Of a DNA stretch of 64,000 nucleotides, positions 9,678 through 21,896 are shown one piece after another. The DNA is from Agrocybe praecox. Its lineage: Eukaryota > Basidiomycota > Agaricomycetes > Agaricales > Agrocybaceae. A program made the translations under genes and the position numbers. The stretch covers positions 2,108,001 to 2,172,000 of the forward strand of contig OZ024849.1 of assembly GCA_964017145.1 (NCBI GenBank). The letters are read 5' to 3'. How positions within the stretch are numbered: position 1 is the stretch's first letter; each line of letters begins with the position of its first letter. Below the pieces are notes generated by a model, which saw only the letters and a list, made by a program, of their open reading frames with translations, was not told where the DNA came from and made no database searches.

Positions 9678-12030
9678 ACGTTGAGATGAAGATCTTCGCT
9701 GAATCCCCGTTTCCTCCTTCAATGGGATGTCAACTTACTTCGTCATCTCGCTTCAAACATTCCACTTCGAATTCTCATGTACCGTTCCTGCCTCACCTCG
9801 AGCACAATCAGGCTACCTGCATGCACCGCTGGAAAATTGGGGTGTGTGTGGGTATCTATTCGTTGACTAAACAAGTATCGGAAATTCCTGTGTCAGGTAG
9901 CAACACCGCTCAAGGTCTAGTTGAAGATCAAGCTTAGTCTGTTCATAGAGGCTTCGAGTTCTAGCCGGGTTTGCTGTGATAGCTCGATATGTGTTACAGA
10001 TATTAGCAACTGTAGTAGAAAATAAGATATGTATACTAGTGAAGTGACTGTTTTCGATTTGAGTTGAGAAGTGATTTCAGATCTCTCTTAAGGATAAGAT
10101 GGTGCCGGCCATTAAGCATATGAGAAGAATGCCTAGAAACTACCAGGGGGGCCTTACTATAAGGGGCCAATACCATCGCGATATCGAAGCGTATGGCACC
10201 TAACACCATTGGAAATGACTAAAACTACGAGACTTGTTCTCAGTTTCCGTGCTTGTGCTGAATCCTATAGCACCGGTTGGATGGTCAATCTTTTTTTGAG
10301 ACTGGATCGTACCAATGTCACATGGCTCGCTCTCGTCTATGCTCAAAGTGTACCATGAGAACATGATTCAAGCCCGCGGAATAGACGTCCGGAATAGTAC
10401 TTAAAGACAGCGACTACTGGACTTAGGGTATTACAGAACCACATCCCATTATGTCTTCCCAAGCAAATGACACCATTCCCATATCTCAAAAATCCATTAT
10501 TGGCGGTAACTTAAATTCAACATTGTTGTTACAATTTCTTGGAGGTAAGTACCACCTTTATGAAACATAACGTGGCTAAACAACTACATAGGAGCATATA
10601 TTGGGTTTTATTTGATGATATTTCAAGTTTATTGTGGGGGCGTGCAGCGTGAGGGAGGGATGAAATGCTAATCAATTTGCAGCACGCAGGTCCCAGGCAC
10701 GTCACCGAGTGGTTACTGGCGTTCTCGCAGGACTGTTTGCTTGCACTCTTGGAATTTTGATCGTGCAATGGGGTTATACAGTTACTTGCTTTGCTGGAGC
10801 AGAGGCCAACACTAGATATGATATTTTTGATTTGAGCGTGTTTAACCAGGCTTTCTTCGCAGCAGATATCACAACTGCATTATTATCAGGATTAAGTCAG
10901 GTTCTTGCCGATGGCTTGCTGGTAAATATTGTATGAGCCGTATTACTTCAACTTGCTGACAAGAATCTTAGATATGGCGTTCCTGGCAACTTTTTCCTCA
11001 CCAGAAAAACATCACACTTGCATTTCTGGGAATTTATATTGTTGAAATTGGTAGTTCCACTGCAACTGTGTATTCCAAATTTTACATTGATATAGTTTTA
11101 CAGTGATGATCATTACAGCTATTATCATGAATTTTCTCATTTCCCTAGACCCACTGCGCTATCACGCAGATAAATTTGGGCAGCAGTCCAACATTCTTTA
11201 TGCGACTAGCCAGTGTGTGACAGCTGCAACAAGTATGATTATGTCACTTGCAATTGGAATGAAAATATATTCCTCAACAACCATGAATCCAAAGGCTCGA
11301 AGAAAATACATGCACATCTTTGAAATAACAATAGGGTCGTCAGCTTTATACTCCTGCTCAACATTGACGACGGCAATTACTCAGTTCGTCAATAGTAGCT
11401 CCACGTTGTCGGCTTCTACAGCATCTGTCTCCAATGCAGAAGCATACATCAATGCGATTATGTATATCACAACCGTAAGCCGATCATGAATCACCTTTCC
11501 GAGCCTCCCCGATGACCTTGAATCGATTTGACAGGCATTTGCACCGACCCTCATGGTCGTCCGTCTCGAATTTACAAAGAAGAATCTAACTGAGGAGTCT
11601 TCGACCAATATAAATACAGAACCAAGTGTCAACAATCCTATTGTCTTTGTAGTCGCTCCTCAAGATCACAACAGCTCTGAGATTCAAGAAGTACCTCTTG
11701 ATGTTGCAAACATCCGATATCCTACTGAAGAAGTTTAAAATATATACGGTACGGGATATACCTGCAGTATTAACAATTTTTTCTCAAATTTGGTATTACC
11801 CATAGCTTCTTCCTTGCCTCCGCGTCGTCCACGGTCCTTATGTTGCAATCATGTATATTTGGTCGCACCAATTTCAACACCTCTCCATATATAATTTCCA
11901 AGATTATCTCGATTTTTGATACCATAATTTAATACATGCTTCTACCTTTATTTGTAGCAATGGATTCTGCCATAAATTTATCTGCAATTCCGCGCCAAAA
12001 CGTCAAAAACAAACAAGCCAGTAATTGCGG
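9678..12030 (+). repeat. Segmental duplication, left copy (partner about 15825-18170)
   Basis: Direct repeat of about 2.35 kb containing a complete membrane-protein gene with its upstream (9700-10450) and downstream flanks. Similarity begins within a few bases of the LTR end at 9677 and fades after about 12030. Confidence 0.75.
10451..11738 (+). CDS. Multi-pass membrane protein, paralogue 2
   Basis: Six exons: 10451-10544, 10592-10633, 10683-10921, 10972-11050, 11104-11474, 11535-11738, giving 342 residues with all junctions in phase. About seven hydrophobic helices are visible, including those around GVLAGLFACTLGIL, the IWRSWQ...GIYIVEI exon and the ITAIIMNFLI exon. A conserved ARRKYMHIFEIT loop and a last-helix APTLMV motif are followed by an acidic Ser-rich tail ending PTEEV. 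I recognise the overall layout of abundant agaricomycete integral membrane proteins without assigned function (DUF6533/6534-like, uncertain). The second intron uses a GTGGGG donor aligned with GTAAGG in paralogue 1. Junctions were chosen by comparing the three copies. Confidence 0.8.
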
Positions 12031-13011
12031 TCTCCTCTGACCACATAGAATTTATTAGCAGTGGTCATCACACTGGATACCCAGATCAGTACCTGGAAAC
12101 ATGAATTGCACAACAGATTCAACACGGTGAACGTATGTTATGTGGTCGAAGCGACCCCGCGCGTACGAAAATACAATAACCTCTCCTTTTTCAGACGGTG
12201 ATGTTTCGGTCTTAAATATAACCGCAACCGAAAACATAATTTTAAAGGTCGCACCACAATAGAAGATGCCTCCGAGACTTTTCATCAAATAAAATACCTT
12301 GCCTTTTTCTTTCTTTTGTGTTTGGTCGATACGCGTCGTCGCCAATGTGTTGCGTCGCTGAAATTATGATAATAGGAGATATAACATAATCTAATCTATA
12401 CACCGCCGGATCAGTTGGTACAAATATTGTATAAGCACCTGTGGGCAGCACTTTTTCACGTATATTCCGATTGATAACATACCATACGACTGTGGATATT
12501 CCGAAATAAAGGCGGCTAGAATGCAGGATGGACCGAACGAGCCCAGCGCCCAGCGCCCAGAACCCAGAACCCACTAAAGAACCTAGAAAAAAGATCAGAA
12601 CAGGCGCATGTGCAAGTGCAGGTAGTACGTTCGATATCTCCCTTGATGTCGCTGGAGTACGTACGTACATATATACAACAACTCAGGACTGCGTGCGTAC
12701 CTGCCTTCCAGCATGCGTTCCTGCCTTTTTGCGTTCCTGCTTTCCTGCCTGCGTGCGTTCCTGCCTAACAAACTGGGTTGAGCTTAATGACATGCGGCCG
12801 CACACAGTGTGCATATACGCACCTTCAAGACTCTTACTAATTTGTTATCGATACATATAGGGCTTTCATAGACCGAGGACCGTTCACCGGGAGACGAACG
12901 AGAGCTAAGCGATAATAATAATAAACCAGGATGCAGGCATGCGACAGGTTAGGGTTGGTAGAAAGTACAGAAGAAGAATATCACGCATAATACATTGATG
13001 CATCATGCATC
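11739..13011. other. Intergenic sequence with a short minisatellite
   Basis: No supported gene. Up to about 12030 it is still the duplicated flank. A minus open frame of 142 residues (12670-12242) has no recognisable domain or paralogue support. A GCGTTCCTGCCT-type tandem array lies at 12690-12771. Confidence 0.45.
12690..12771. repeat. Minisatellite of about 12-16 bp units
   Basis: Repeats of TGCGTTCCTGCCT with variation (GCGTACC, GCGTTCC, TTTCCTGCC). Confidence 0.7.
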
Positions 13012-13790
13012 ATGAGTCAGTCGGACGTATGGGATAGGAGAGGCAGTCGCCAAGACATGAGAATTGATGGTGTGCTGTACGGTGTTGGACCTAGCGCTAA
13101 GCCGAGCGCTAAATACCAGCATTTCAACCCACGAGCATCAATTCATGGATCCGACACTACCCCTATCCCTATCCCAAGCCCAATCATCGTCTCCAACTGG
13201 CAAGCCCAGACCCAAGAGCTCTCGAGCTACGAATTTCCCGCGATTATAACCAACGAGTCCAAGACTTCTCGCCAACGTTGGCGCGTGAAATCGTATTCCA
13301 AGAGTTGGAATGGACACGAGAACTCCAGCATGAGCGCTGCATTGAGCGGGAGAAGCAACAGCAGTAGAAGAACCTAGCGAGATATGATGATAATGGTGGT
13401 ACCGGATCTAGATGTTAAATTTCGTTAGACATTCGAGGAATCATCCAGTACCAAGACCAAGACTGGGACCGGGAAGATGGGTTGCAGAGAGGAAGAGGAG
13501 TAATCGGAGAAAGGGGAGGAGAGGGGGAGTGGGACAGGATACGACAGGGTGGGAAGAATGAACTTGAAAAGCCTACTCTAGCCTTGCCTGGTCTGAGTGA
13601 AGCACGATGAGATGAACTGTGTTGGGGTGTCGGGCGAGTACGAGGTGACATGGACGAGATGCGCGAGCGTCAGACGTTCTTGTCGAGGGTGTAGGCCTAG
13701 GCGCTGCTGAGATCGGGGGAGGCACGGAGAGGAAGGGGAAAGAAAGGAGTGAGGAAAGGACGTGGAAGATAAAGAGGGGAGCGGGGAGAA
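13010..13790 (+). repeat. Dispersed repeat, relative of 53590-54480 in inverted orientation
   Basis: Both loci carry, in the same internal order, a stretch encoding LDLALSRA and then R(A)TNFPRL or R(A)SNLPRL-like peptides, a conserved block around TCCAGTACCAAGACC, and a purine-rich block that is the 3' part of the gene at 14670-13573. Divergence is substantial, so the duplication is old. It may be the footprint of an unrecognised element. Confidence 0.6.
13012..13377 (+). CDS. Small hypothetical reading frame in a dispersed repeat
   Basis: 121 residues, no recognised domain. Similarity to the inverted relative near 54217-54456 is strongest in a different, shorter frame (13064-13249, containing VLDLALSRA) and then shifts frame, which suggests a decayed gene. 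Low confidence that any of it is translated. Confidence 0.25.
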   Translation: MSQSDVWDRRGSRQDMRIDGVLYGVGPSAKPSAKYQHFNPRASIHGSDTTPIPIPSPIIVSNWQAQTQELSSYEFPAIITNESKTSRQRWRVKSYSKSWNGHENSSMSAALSGRSNSSRRT

Positions 13791-14670
13791 AGGTAGAAGG
13801 AAAAAATGAATCGAAAGGGAGAAAAGGGAGGGAATCCCAATACGTGCTATCAATCCCCTCAGGCCTCGCTCCATTTCGCTCGTACACGACTACGGGAATA
13901 GGGTTAGGTGTCGGTCTCGTAGCGCTTAACCCGCCCACGCCCACGTCCCCATTCGCATTCCGTTGGAAAGAGCCCGAGTCCTTCCTCACGCGCCTCTGTG
14001 CCACATCGGCATTGGTGCTAGGAATGGTGATAGCAGCATCTTCGACTTCGTCAGGAGATGAGGATGAAGTTGGGTTTGGATTGACCGGAGGAGTGCGTGT
14101 ACATGGGTGCTGGTGCTGGTGCTGGTGCTGGTTCGTGGGTTGGCGGATTTGTACGATGAGGGGAAGGATGAGATCGAGCTCGAGCTTGAGGAGTGACTGG
14201 AAGCGGACGTCGCTGTGGTGGAAGAAGTGGAGGTAGACGAAAACGATGATGAGGAGAAACAAGACGAAGTGGAAGGCGAGGACCCCCCTCCAACTCTGGA
14301 TAACTCCCCGGATTACTCCTCGGGAAAGGGATGTTATTCTTCTGCCGCTGCGTGTGTATCGCTTGAGTCTGGGGGCATACATGCAAGGAAGAGGAGGAAG
14401 GCAGAGCGAGCGAGCATTTCCTGCTACTGCTCGTGCCTTGGTCTGATGATTTTGTGGGTGTGGTGGTGGTGTTTTTCGGTGCGAGGGAGGAGGGATGAGA
14501 GGAGCGGTAAGAGAGAATGACGATGAGGGAGAAGAGACAGGGAGAGGGAAGACCGCGGACAGGTCAAAATCAAAGACTGGCATTCGCGTCGTTGGTGGTT
14601 CCTGTTTCGATGTATTGAGAACTAGATCGAGAGCTGGAATCCGAATTGGATTTGGATTCGGAGAGGCCAA
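13573..14670 (-). CDS. Hypothetical Pro/Ser-rich single-pass membrane protein
   Basis: A single open frame of 365 residues. Residues about 1-100 are Pro/Ser-rich, a basic stretch (RLKRYTRSGRRI) precedes one strong hydrophobic segment at about residues 128-150 (VLAFHFVLFLLIIVFVYL), and then comes a low-complexity region with a QHQHQH run. The middle part (RRVRKDSGSFQRNANGD) recurs in a decayed copy at 15.3-15.6 kb, and the C-terminal part recurs in inverted orientation near 53.6-54.0 kb. Function unknown. An upstream frame beginning at 14776 overlaps in another register, so the true 5' end may involve an intron. Confidence 0.45.
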   Translation of the reverse strand: MASPNPNPIRIPALDLVLNTSKQEPPTTRMPVFDFDLSAVFPLPVSSPSSSFSLTAPLIPPPSHRKTPPPHPQNHQTKARAVAGNARSLCLPPLPCMYAPRLKRYTRSGRRITSLSRGVIRGVIQSWRGVLAFHFVLFLLIIVFVYLHFFHHSDVRFQSLLKLELDLILPLIVQIRQPTNQHQHQHQHPCTRTPPVNPNPTSSSSPDEVEDAAITIPSTNADVAQRRVRKDSGSFQRNANGDVGVGGLSATRPTPNPIPVVVYERNGARPEGIDSTYWDSLPFLPFDSFFPSTFLPAPLFIFHVLSSLLSFPFLSVPPPISAAPRPTPSTRTSDARASRPCHLVLARHPNTVHLIVLHSDQARLE

Positions 14671-15199
14671 ATTCAGAGTAAGCGTATGGAGCGACTTGAG
14701 CGTGAGGTGATGTCCCTGATATCGTCACCGCCGTCGTCGAGGATGATGATGATGCAGATGCGGGGTACGCTGACATTTCCAGATGGAGGTGATGCTGACG
14801 AACGAACGGGGCTGTGTTGCTCTCCAGGAGGTAGCTATACGCGGCTCTTCTGCGTGTGGTGCCCGTGCTCGTGCTCGGGTAAGACGTAGGGTGGGGTAGG
14901 GTGGTCTGTCGGCTATGCGGGTTGTACCGTTTCGGGCATGTTGTCTGCTCTGGTCCCCAATAGCTTAAATTGGTTTCTGTTCAAGAAACCCAACAACGTC
15001 CGGGCGGAAGGGAAGGGTGGGTTGAGGTCAACAGAACTCGAAGCGCTTTCAACTAGAAAGAAAGAAAAAAGATAATAATATCACATAACCCATATCGTCA
15101 ATTTCGTATGGCAAAATATGTACTCAGCACGACGTACATTTGGACCTGGACTTGGGCCTGCGTCCCTGGGAGAACAGAAACAGTCAATATTAATGGCGA

Positions 15200-15640
15200 T
15201 GGCGATGGAGGTAAGACGTGTTGAGGCTGAGCGCTGAGTTGCGGACAAAGGCGTGGGCATCACCTCCTGCTACTGCGCCATCCTCTCCCTCACCCTCTCC
15301 TGCGACTCCCCAGGCCCATGCCCACCCACACGCTTCCGATGCGCGAGGGGAAGAGGGATAGCAATAGGTCTCGCAGCGCTCGACCCGCCCACACCCATGT
15401 TCCCGTTCCCGTTCCCATTCCATTGGACAGAGCCCGAGTTCTTTCTCACGCGCCTCGTGTCGATGCCGATGGGTCAGCATTGGCGGTGTTACCAGCCTGA
15501 GCATGCGCGAGGAGTAGAGATTTGTTCTTCGTGACGTGGTGAGTGCGACTTGAGCTGAGGAGTGCGTGTGGATGTGTGGATGTGCTCGTGCTAGCGCTGG
15601 TTCGTGCGTTGGTGGATTTGTATGATGAGGAGTATGATTG
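15200..15640 (-). pseudogene. Decayed partial copy of the gene at 13573-14670
   Basis: On minus, a VRKNSGSVQWNGNGN segment and an SSAARPIAIP segment match VRKDSGSFQRNANGD and LSATRPTPNPIP of the neighbouring gene, and the flanking stretch near 15600 matches the region encoding the QHQHQH run. Frames are interrupted and both ends are missing. Confidence 0.55.
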
Positions 15641-15824
15641 CTACTAGCTAGCCGAGGTTTCGTTCAGAAACGTGACACGTCTGGTTTGTGGAGTCACGGA
15701 CTGTCACAAAGAACTTTGAATATTATCGACGCTCGCCAATTCGAGGAAATTCAAATCGGCTCACACCAAAGATAAGACAGATGCACAGCGGTACTGGCAC
15801 GGCGCGCAAGCACACGTCGGGGTG

Positions 15825-18170
15825 AAGATCATTGCCCGCTGAACCCCCGTTTCCTCCTAGTAAAAGCGAGTGTACAACCTTTGATGGGATGCCAACTTAC
15901 TTCGCCATCTCGCCTCAAACATTCCACTTCGAATTCTCATGTACCGTTCCCGCCTCACCTCGAGAAAAATCAGGCTGTCTACATGCACCGCTTGCGAATT
16001 GAGGTGTGTATGGGTATCTATTCGTGGACTGAACAGGTGCCGGGAAGTCCTGTGTCAGGTAGTAACACCCCTCAAGGTCCAGCATCAAGCTCAGTCTGTT
16101 CATCGAGGCGTCGACTTCTAGCCCGGCTTGATATGATAGTTCAGTATATGTTACAGATATAAGCAACTGCAGTAGAACATAAGATATGTATACTAGTGAA
16201 CTGTTCGGGATCTGAGTTGAGAAGTGATCGATTGATCTCAGATCAACATGCGACTGAATGGATCTGCTGATGTCTCTTAAGGATAAGATGATGCCGGGCA
16301 TTAAACATATCATATTATGGGCCAATTCCATCATGATATCGAAGCGTATGGCACCTAGAACCATTGAAAATCACTAAAACTATGAGACTTGGTCTCAGTT
16401 TCCGTGCTTGTGCTGATAGCACCGGTTGGAAGGTCAATCTCTTTTGAGACTGGATCGTACCAATTTCACATGGATCGCTCTCGTCGATGCGCAAAGTGTA
16501 CCATGACAACTTGATTCAATCCCTCAAAATAGATGCTCGTAAAAGTACTCAAAGGCAGCGACTACTTGACATTGGGTATCCCAGACCCAGATTCCATTAT
16601 GTCTTCCCAGGACGATGGCACCTACCCCATATCACTTCAGAAATCCCTTATTAGCGGTAACTTGAATTCAACATTAATGTTCCAATTTATGGGAGGTAAG
16701 TAACACCTTTATGGAACGTAACGTGTCTGAAAAACTATACACAGGAGCATATATTGGGTTTTATTTGATAACCCTAGGAATTTATTGTGGGGGCAAGTTG
16801 CATGAGAGAGGAATAGGATGCTAATGAATTTCCAGCACGCAGGTCCCAGCCAGGTTACCGAGTGGTTACTAGCGCTCTCACAGGACTGTTTGGTTGCACT
16901 CTTGGAATTCTGATTGCGCAATGGGTTTATACAGTTACTTCCTGTGCGGGAGCAGAGGCCAACACTAGATATGATATCTTTTACTTGAGTATTTTTAACC
17001 AGGGTAGCCCCGCAGTATTTGCCACAACCACAATGTTGATAGGATTAGGTCAGGTTCTTGCCGATGGCTTGCTGGTAGGTCTCGTATGAGCTGTATTACT
17101 TCATCTTGCTGACAAGAAATTTAGATATGGCGTTCCTGGCAACTTTTTCCTCACCAGAAAAACATCACACTTGCATTTCTGGGTATTTATGTTGTTGAAA
17201 TTGGTAATTCCAGTCTCTCTCTGTGTATTCCAAATTTTACATTGATATAGTTTTACAGTGATGACCATTACCGCAACTGTCATGGTTTTTCTATTTTCCC
17301 TAGACCCACTGCGCTATCAGACAGATCAATTTGGGCAGCAGTACAACATCCTGTATGCGACTAGCCAGTGTGTGACAGCTGCAACAAGTATGATTGTGTC
17401 ACTTGCAATTGGCATGAAGATCTATTCCTCAAAAACAGCAAATCACAAGGCTCGAAGAAAATACATGAAAATCATTGAAATAACAATAGAGTCCTCGGCC
17501 TTATACTCCTGCTCAACATTGATGACGGCAATTACTCGGTTCATTGATAGTAGCCCCACGTTGTCGGCGTCTGCAGCATCTGTCTACAATGGACAAACAT
17601 ACGTCGAAGTGATTATGTCTATCACAACTGTAAGTTGATCATCAATCACCTTCCGAAGGCTCTCTGATCACACCGAATCGATTTGATAGGCATTCGCACC
17701 AACCCTCATGGTCGTCCGTCTCGAATTGGCAAAGAAGAATACAACCGAGGAGTCCTCAATTAATATGTTCTCAGTACCAAATGATGACATCCTCAGTACA
17801 TTTGCAGCTGCACCTCAAAATCCCAACAGCTCTGAGATTCAAGAAGTACCTCGTGACGCCACAAACATCGGAAATCCTACTGAAGAAGTCTAAGATATAT
17901 ACGGTACAGGATATACTTGCAGTATTAACAGCCTCTTCTCAAATTTGGTATTACCCATAGCACCTTCCTTGCCTCGGTGTCGTCCACAGTACTTATCTTG
18001 CAATCATGCATATTTAATCATATCAGTGCCAACATCTCTTCGTTTATAATTTGCAAGGTTTTCTAGAATTTTGATACCATAATTTAATACATGTTTCTGC
18101 TTTTAATTATAGCAATACATTTTCCCATAATACCTTCTAAAATTCCGCCCCAACACAGAGATAAACAAGC
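15825..18170 (+). repeat. Segmental duplication, right copy (partner 9678-12030)
   Basis: The upstream stretch (CCCCGTTTCCTCC..., the GGGATG-CAACTTACTTCG block) and the downstream stretch ending AAACAAGCCAGTAA are shared with the left copy. The unit-to-unit distance is about 6.15 kb. Confidence 0.75.
16599..17893 (+). CDS. Multi-pass membrane protein, paralogue 3
   Basis: Six exons: 16599-16695, 16745-16786, 16836-17074, 17125-17203, 17259-17629, 17690-17893, 343 residues, all phases matching paralogue 2. The same helices are present, with ARRKYMKIIEIT in the loop and the same PTEEV end. Substitutions are scattered (for example IVQWGYTVTCFAG versus IAQWVYTVTSCAG) while splice sites and length of exons 2-6 are kept, which argues that both copies were under selection after duplication. 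Function not known; likely an unassigned plasma- or endomembrane protein. Confidence 0.8.
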
Positions 18171-19274
18171 CAGTAAGTACATTATGCGCTTAATACCCTA
18201 CGCAACGTCCTATGGATCCTCGGGCCGTGTCTGGGGCTCTCCCCTTCCCATTCTCCCTCCGCATGAACACTCGTCTTACATCCCCTCTTTTCAATTTATC
18301 CAAAGCGACGACTGACAGCCCTAGTGCGCTTCAAATTCGTGTCCTTCTGCTAGTGACTGGTGACCACCGGGTTAACTGTAGCTCCTCAGTCTTTTCTCCT
18401 CATCCAAGCCCGAGATCGAGCACCTCACCGCGTCTGTTTCCCATCCTTTCAATTGGAAATAGAAGCATTTTACATCACTGAATAGTATATGGATAGACTA
18501 CGCGTATTAGGGGTATGTTTTATGGTGAGATATTGAAGACGAAAGAGCGAGTTGATTTTGAATTTCGTATTTTGAATTACCAAACTTTTCCTCTTCCAGT
18601 GGCGAAGGCGTTGAATAGCACAAGCAGAGCAGAGCCGGTACCTGCCCCTTGCTACTTCCTCGCTTCAAATCCAGAGTACAAATTATTAAATCCAATCCCA
18701 TCCACCGCACGGCGTAAAAAAACGGGACGTACATCATATCATGTCCCTGCGACACTCACACACAAATCCATTATGGAGTAGAAGAGAACAAGCGTCCATT
18801 CGTTGCGTGGTGGATAAGTAAATATTTCGCTCACTCGCAGGCGTCCGATGTGAGTGCCGTAAGAATCAGATTCGTGCGCGCCACTCCATCTTTATCAATA
18901 TCCTTAAATTAACCTTCCCTCTTTACGAAATGCCACCAGATTGCAATTTTTGCCACATCACGCCAGCGATAATGTGAAAATCGGGAGATGCAGAGGCAAG
19001 TTGAAAGACATGAGAAGACCAGAGGTTTTGAACGTTGCTATTTACATTGACGTTCAAGCATACAAAGGGAAGGGAGTTGAACGTAAACGTTGGTCTGTTG
19101 ACTCGCCGCGAGCAGGATGGGACCGGGGCCGTCGTCCAATGGTTCGGACTCGGGGCTGCTATACGCCGTATAGTGATCATATTGGTTCTATGAGCGCGAA
19201 AGGATTCAGGCCGGAAAGTCGCAGCAGCGTTGCAAGAACGTCGAACGTTGAGGTTTCAAGAGGTTGTGATACGA
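17894..19274. other. Intergenic sequence between paralogue 3 and retroelement copy 2
   Basis: No supported gene. Open frames on plus at 18212-18481 and 18941-19471 have no domain and the latter runs into the LTR. The element inserted after ACGA at 19271-19274. Confidence 0.45.
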
Positions 19275-20880
19275 TGATGTGCGTACGACGTTCTGAGTGT
19301 AGGAAAGATGAGATATGTACGAAGCGCGAGCAAACAAAACAAAAACAAAATAAACACTCAGCGAGCGTCGAGAGGTGCTCTGAGGGTGCGAGACGGAGGT
19401 TTGGGCTGTGTTCCAGCAAGAGGCAAGCCACTACGAGGGTACTAGGTGTCGAGCGAGTCGTCTCGAGTTGAGCGAGTGAGATACGAAGGTTTTGGAGGCT
19501 TGAGAGGTTCGGAAGGTTCGAGGGCGTTCGTTAGATGTTCGGGAGTGTTCGTGAAACGTTTGAGAGGGTCAGTGAGCGATACCGAATGTGTACTGAACTG
19601 TAGTGAGTGTGGAGAGGTCAAGATATTGCTGAGAGACTGAAGCGAGGCGAGATCGAAGTGAAATACGAAGCAGACGTTACACGGAACGTTCGAGGACGAA
19701 GGACGAGGGCGTAGACGGTATACGCAACAAAGTGGGACGCAGTATGAATAAAACGAAAGGGAAACGAGGAGCTTCGAGACGGTTTCGAAGCGCGACTAAG
19801 CTGTGAGGAGAGGGGGGACGAATACTCTTCTTCTTTTTTTGTGTATGTACATGAGGTCAATAATATAGTACCTATGAAAGGGAAACCAATAAAATCGAAT
19901 GATAATGACAGTAATAAAAGGAGATATAGAATAGTATGGAACATATGTCAAATGTCAAAGGGATAGTATAAAATAGAGAGGGAAAGGGTCTTGAAAGGGT
20001 CCAAAGTGTATAAAATAGCGAAATAAAGACATACTAGCATATGGAAATCGTTCGTTGGTGTTCTTAATCCTAGACTAAAGCCTCCCGAACGAATCTACAA
20101 GGTATACAGAGTTCCATAAAGAACTTCGGATCGAATAAGCGACGTTTAAGCGACCGGCGAACGTGAGAGGTTGGGTGGCGCTTTCCGAGCTCAAGGATCG
20201 ACATATTAATGGCCGGGAATGGTTCGTTATTGTTCTAGAAAGGTTAACGAACGATATTAGCAGGGTACCGAACATGCTAGACCCCTATATGACTGAGCGA
20301 GCGACACTCAAGAGTGGACTGGTCGAGTGATGACGTAATTTGGGTATCTGAGCCTCGCAAGTCGTTCGGTGGAACCGTTACTCGTTTGGAGCGTGTCGAA
20401 TACGTTCGTTAGTGATTGTAGAGTGTCTCCGAATGTTCTCGAGCCTTCCCGAACCTCCACGAAGTTGTCCGAATGGTACTGAACTCGTTTAAGGCCTGGA
20501 GGGTCGTCTGGAGCTCGAGTCTCGTTCGCTGGGGTCAATACTCGTTCGGTGGACGTGAAATACGTTCGTTGTGGTTCGTCGAATGTCCTAGAGTGCTCCA
20601 TAAGACTGTCGAACCGAGGGGAGCACGCTGCGGATAGGTGTGAGGCGCCCAAGCTCGGGTAGCTCGGTAATGACGTCATTTGAGGCTTCGAGCCTCGAAA
20701 CTCGTTCGGTAGTGGCACTGTCGGTTCGTTGCGTGTAATATACGTTCGTTGTGCTTCGTAGAATGTCCCCGAACGTTCCTTAGTACTTGTCGAACGTTCT
20801 CGAGGTCATCCGAACAATGGGACTCGGACCGAACGCTCGAAATCGAATTTTCAGAGCCTGTAGAGGCTCGGGGCGCATCA
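19275..20880 (-). repeat. 3' LTR, element copy 2 (1606 bp)
   Basis: Starts TGATGTGCG, ends GCGCATCA. Same length as the partner at 24861-26466. Confidence 0.92.
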
Positions 20881-20889
20881 TCTCCTCCC
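20881..20889 (-). promoter_or_regulatory. Polypurine tract, element copy 2
   Basis: GGGAGGAGA on minus, directly abutting the LTR. Confidence 0.7.
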
Positions 20890-21299
20890 TACTGAAATAT
20901 TGACTGTCCTCAGTCAACCGTCGCAAGTCTCTTGAGGTTCGAAGGTGGAATGTTGTCGATCGAATGGGTTCTAAGGCTGGAATCGAGCTGCTTTGGATGT
21001 AGATATGTCGCTTTGAAGTCAAAAAGAAATGAAGGGGAATAGGATGTGGTCGAAGCTCGAAAGAAAATCGTAAAAACAATATGATACTGTGAAAAATGAT
21101 CGAATCGAAACTGTCTAAATATGAGTGGGCTCGGAAAAGTGGTATGAAAATCGAAACGAGGGGTAGAGGATGAAGAGAACTATCTATGGGGTGCAAATGA
21201 AGAAACTGAGCGAACCTATATACAATGCGAGAATTAGAACTGAAATGCTAATGAAAAATGAAAAAATGAATGCGAAAATTGGGTCAAATGAGGGGTCTA

Positions 21300-21336
21300 T
21301 CTCCTCCCTACTGAAACCTTGACTGTCCCCAGTCAT
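21300..21336 (-). repeat. Internal duplicate of the polypurine-tract module, copy 2
   Basis: Same module and same position relative to the LTR as 4248-4283 in copy 1, so the duplication predates both insertions. Confidence 0.6.
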
Positions 21337-21896
21337 TCTTTGTTCGGTGTGCCTGAGGTTGTCTTCGAAGTCTTGAATGGGTTGCTGAATGCTGATCGTT
21401 CGAGAGTTGTCTGAGATCGTTCGGGAAGCGTTCGCGAGTGTTTTGGAAGCGTTCGAAAGTGTTTGGGGGATGTTCGAGAGTCGTTCCTGATCATTCGAGA
21501 GTCGTTCAAGAGGTGTCCGATAATCGTTCAAGGCTGTTCGAGGGATGTTCGAGAGATGTTGGGAACCGTTCGGGGACATTTGAGAGTCGCTCCTAATTGT
21601 TTGCTGATCATTTGGGAGTCGTCCGAGTGTCGTCTGAGTATCGTTCGAATGGTGTGCGAGCTTTGTTCAACGAGGATGTTCGGAGGATGATTGAGGGTCG
21701 GTCGAGGTCGGTCGAGAGTCGTTTGCGGATGTTTAAGGTGAATATAAGTGAGCGAGAGTCGAAATAGGCAAGACTGAGGGTGAGCGAGACGTTGCACGGA
21801 ACGTCGAAGGCGAAAAGCGAGTGTGTAGACGATATAGACAGTTTATACGAGGCGGTGTGACGAAGTACGAGCCGAGAGACGAAGATACGAGCCGAG

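Noticed and set aside
12242..12670. 142-residue minus frame
   Set aside because: No homologue in the duplicated partner region, no domain, crosses low-complexity DNA.
20308..20718. Ser/Arg-rich 136-residue frames in the LTRs (also 25894-26304 and 9104-9448)
   Set aside because: LTR sequence; no domain, and the frames are not kept between the two element copies over their full length.
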